Assembly: GCA_946800325.1 (NCBI GenBank)
Contig: CAMPEJ010000003.1
Coordinates: 496,001 to 560,000 of the forward strand
Origin: Luzula sylvatica
Lineage: Eukaryota; Streptophyta; Magnoliopsida; Poales; Juncaceae
Direction of reading: 5' to 3'
DNA length: 64,000 bases
The translations under genes were made by a program, and so were the position numbers. Below, piece after piece: positions 61,801 to 64,000 of this stretch. Each line of letters opens with the position of its first letter. Positions within the stretch are counted from its first letter, which is position 1. A model generated the notes under the pieces. It saw nothing but the letters and a program-made list of their open reading frames with translations. It searched no databases and was not told where the DNA came from.

Positions 61801-63300
61801 ATCTCAAAATACGTTATTTGAACTCCCCAAAGCGTAAACAAATTGTTTTGAATCGAAAAACAAACTTTCTTAGTGTTTGTATATTTTGGTGAAATGTTAT
61901 GTGGTAAAAGATACGATTCAAATGATCTGAAAATACGTTATTTGAACTCCCCAAAGCATAAACAGATTGTTTTGAATCGAAAAACAAACTTTCTGAGAGT
62001 TTGTAAATTTTGGTGAAATGTTATGTGGTAAAAGATACGATTCAAATGATCTCAAAATACGTTATTTGAACTCCCCAAAGCATAAACAAATTGTTTTGAA
62101 TCGAAAAACAAACTTTCTTAGTGTTTGTTAATTTTGGTGAAATGATATGTGGTAAAAGATACGATTCAAATGATCTCAAAATACGTTATTTGAACTCCCC
62201 AAAGCATAAACAGATTGTTTTGAATCGAAAAACAAACTTTCTTAGTGTTTGTAAATTTTGGTGAAATGTTATGTGGTAAAAGATACGATTCGAATGATCT
62301 AAAAATATGTTATTTGAACTCCCCAAAGCATAAACAAATTGTTTTGAATCGAAAAACAAACTTTCTTAGTGTTTGTAAATTTTGGTGAAATGTTATGTGG
62401 TAAAAGATACGATTCGAATGATCTAAAAATATGTTATTTGAACTCCCCAAAGCATAAACAAATTGTTTTGAATCGAAAAACAAACTTTCTTAGTGTTTGT
62501 AAATTTTGGTGAAATATTATGTAGTAAAAGATACGATTCAAATGATCTCAAAATACGTTATTTGAACTCCCCGAAGCGTAAACAAATTGTTTTGAATCGA
62601 AAAACAAAATTTCTTAGCGTTTGTAAAATTTGGTGAAATGTTATGTGGTAAAAGATACGATTCAAATGATCTAAAAATACGTTATTTGAACTCCCCAAAG
62701 CATAAACAAATTGTTTTGAAGGGAAAAACAAACTGTCTTAGTGTTTGTAAATTTTGGTGAAATGTTATGTGGTAAAAGATACGATTCAAATGATCTCAAA
62801 ATACGTTATTTGAACTCCCCAAAGCATAAACAGATTGTTTTGAATCGAAAAACAAACTTTCTTAGTGTTTGGAAATTTTGGTGAAATGTTATGTGGTAAA
62901 AGATACGATTCAAATGATCTCAAAATACGTTATTTGAACTCCCCAAAGCATAAACAAATTGTTTTGAATCGAAAAACAAACTTTCTTAGTGTTTGCAAAT
63001 TTTGGTGAAATGATATGTGGTAAAAGATACGATTCAAATGATCTCAAAATACGTTATTTGAACTCCCAAAAGCATAAACAGATTGTTTTGAATCGAAAAA
63101 CAAACTTTCTTAGTGTTTGTAAATTTTGGTGAATTGTTATGTGGTAAAAGATACGATTCGAATGATCTAAAAATACGTAATTTGAACTCCCCAAAGCATA
63201 AACAAATTGTTTTGAATCGAAAAACAAACTGGCTTAGTGTTTGTAAATTTTGGTGAAATGTTATGTGGTAAAAGACACGATTCGAATGATCTAAAAATAT
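58900..63300. repeat. 29-monomer HOR, one unit plus start of the next (3591 bp offset)
   Basis: About 58900-59690 matches 62490-63280 at an offset of 3591 bp (29 x 124 less 5). Shared rare variants are ATACGTAATTTG (59585 and 63176) and GAAGGGAAAAAC (about 59128 and 62718). The unit contains the 119-bp monomer at 59738. The second copy diverges after about 63280. Confidence 0.8.
60670..62640. repeat. 8-monomer tandem duplication (992 bp offset)
   Basis: About 60670-61650 matches 61660-62640 at an offset of 992 bp (8 x 124), including GTATATTTTGG (60888 and 61880), CTTTCTGAGAGTTTG and GTTAATTTTGG monomers in order. This is the smallest clear HOR in the right arm. Confidence 0.85.
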
Positions 63301-64000
63301 GTTATTTGAACTCCCCAAAGCATAAACAAATTGTTTTGAATCGAAAAACAAACTTTTTTAGTGATTCTAAATTTTGGTGAAATGTAATGTAGTAAAAGAT
63401 ACGATTCAAATGATCTCAAAATACGTTATTTGAACTCCCCAAAGCATAAACAAATTGTTTTGAATCGAAAAACAAACTTTCTTAGTGTTTGTAAATTTTG
63501 GTAAAATGTTATGTGGTAAACGATACGATTCAAATGATCTCAAAATACGTTATTTGAACTCCCCAAAGCATAAACAAATTGTTTTCAATCGAAAAACAAA
63601 CTTTCTTAGTGTTTGTAAATTTTGGTAAAATGTAATGTGGTAAAAGATACGATTCAAACGATCTCAAAATACGTTATTTGAACTCCCCAAAACATAAACA
63701 GAATGTTTTGAATCGAAAAACAAACTTTCTTAGTGTTTGTAAATTTTGGCGAAATGTTATGTGGTAAAAGACACGATTCAAATGATCTGAAAATACGTTA
63801 TTTGAACTCCCCAAAGCATAAACAGATTGTTTTGAATCGAAAAACAAACTTTCTGAGAGTTTGTAAATTTTGGTGAAATGTTATGTGGTAAAAGATACGA
63901 TTCAAATGATCTCAAAATACGTTATTTGAACTCCCCAAAGCATAAACAAATTGTTTTGAATCGAAAAACAAACTTTCTTAGTGTTTGTTAATTTTGGTGA

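Larger units (their letters stand above)
21516..64000. repeat. 124-bp satellite array, right arm
   Basis: The same satellite, strand and register as the left arm, running to the window end without another insertion or any unique sequence. About 343 monomers. The HOR organisation differs from the left arm: spacing of the 119-bp marker monomer is irregular and several block types alternate. Occasional local indels interrupt the 124-bp register, including a 22-bp duplication near 31000, a 9-bp deletion near 58620 and several 123-bp monomers. No coding sequence is supported. Confidence 0.97.

Noticed and set aside
59443..63351. Further short ORFs in the satellite (59443-59694, 63034-63351, 39134-39322, 26317-26583, 37672-37935, 14016-14279)
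   Set aside because: Same cause: a chance lack of stops when small-indel or variant monomers alter the frame. All are translations of the 124-bp repeat.
21516..64000. CENP-B box or telomere-type repeats in the satellite
   Set aside because: I found no match to the CENP-B box core (TTCG....A..CGGG) and no TTTAGGG tandem runs.

Overview
The window is almost entirely one plant-type satellite DNA array, split by a single young LTR retrotransposon. No cellular gene, rRNA, tRNA or CRISPR array is visible. The organism is most likely a seed plant. The evidence is a Ty3/gypsy element of the Athila/Tat type with a tRNA-Asp-like primer binding site, a GPY/F-type integrase tail and the plant-typical polypurine tract (AAGTGTGGGGGTATT), inserted in a long AT-rich satellite. 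I do not recognise the satellite and cannot name the species.

Layout. (1) 1-14600: head-to-tail satellite with a 124-bp monomer (about 71% AT in the first monomer), organised into higher-order repeats (HORs). A 31-monomer, 3840-bp unit is seen twice in full, followed by an enlarged unit of about 54 monomers that contains a 21-monomer duplication. (2) 14601-21515: a 6915-bp LTR retrotransposon on the minus strand, flanked by the 5-bp target duplication ATGTG. Its 5' LTR is 19901-21515 and its 3' LTR is 14601-16217. The LTRs differ by three substitutions and one GA unit. The interior has a PBS, one intact 372-codon gag-position ORF (18627-19745), a remnant of the integrase C-terminus (17952-18398), a duplicated post-integrase module, an internal copy of the polypurine-tract module, and about 1.5 kb of non-coding DNA. 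No protease, reverse transcriptase, RNase H or integrase core is present, so it must be non-autonomous. (3) 21516-64000: the same satellite resumes in exact register and runs to the window end as a mosaic of HOR blocks of different sizes. There are about 460 monomers in the window.

The most unusual structure is in the retrotransposon: three clusters of 12 near-palindromic 14-mers (TCCGTTACAACGGA and variants), one in each LTR and one in the interior. Motif starts are almost always 19-23 or 50-52 bp apart, with single gaps of 33 and 41 bp, all close to whole numbers of DNA helical turns. This looks like an ordered protein-binding array (the AACGG core resembles MYB/MSA sites) or an RNA-level palindrome array. 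Neither is proven. In the satellite, the main points are the size-shifting HOR organisation, a 2.3-kb block repeated 29 kb away across the retrotransposon, and two adjacent short dyads in each monomer, a feature reported for some centromeric satellites.
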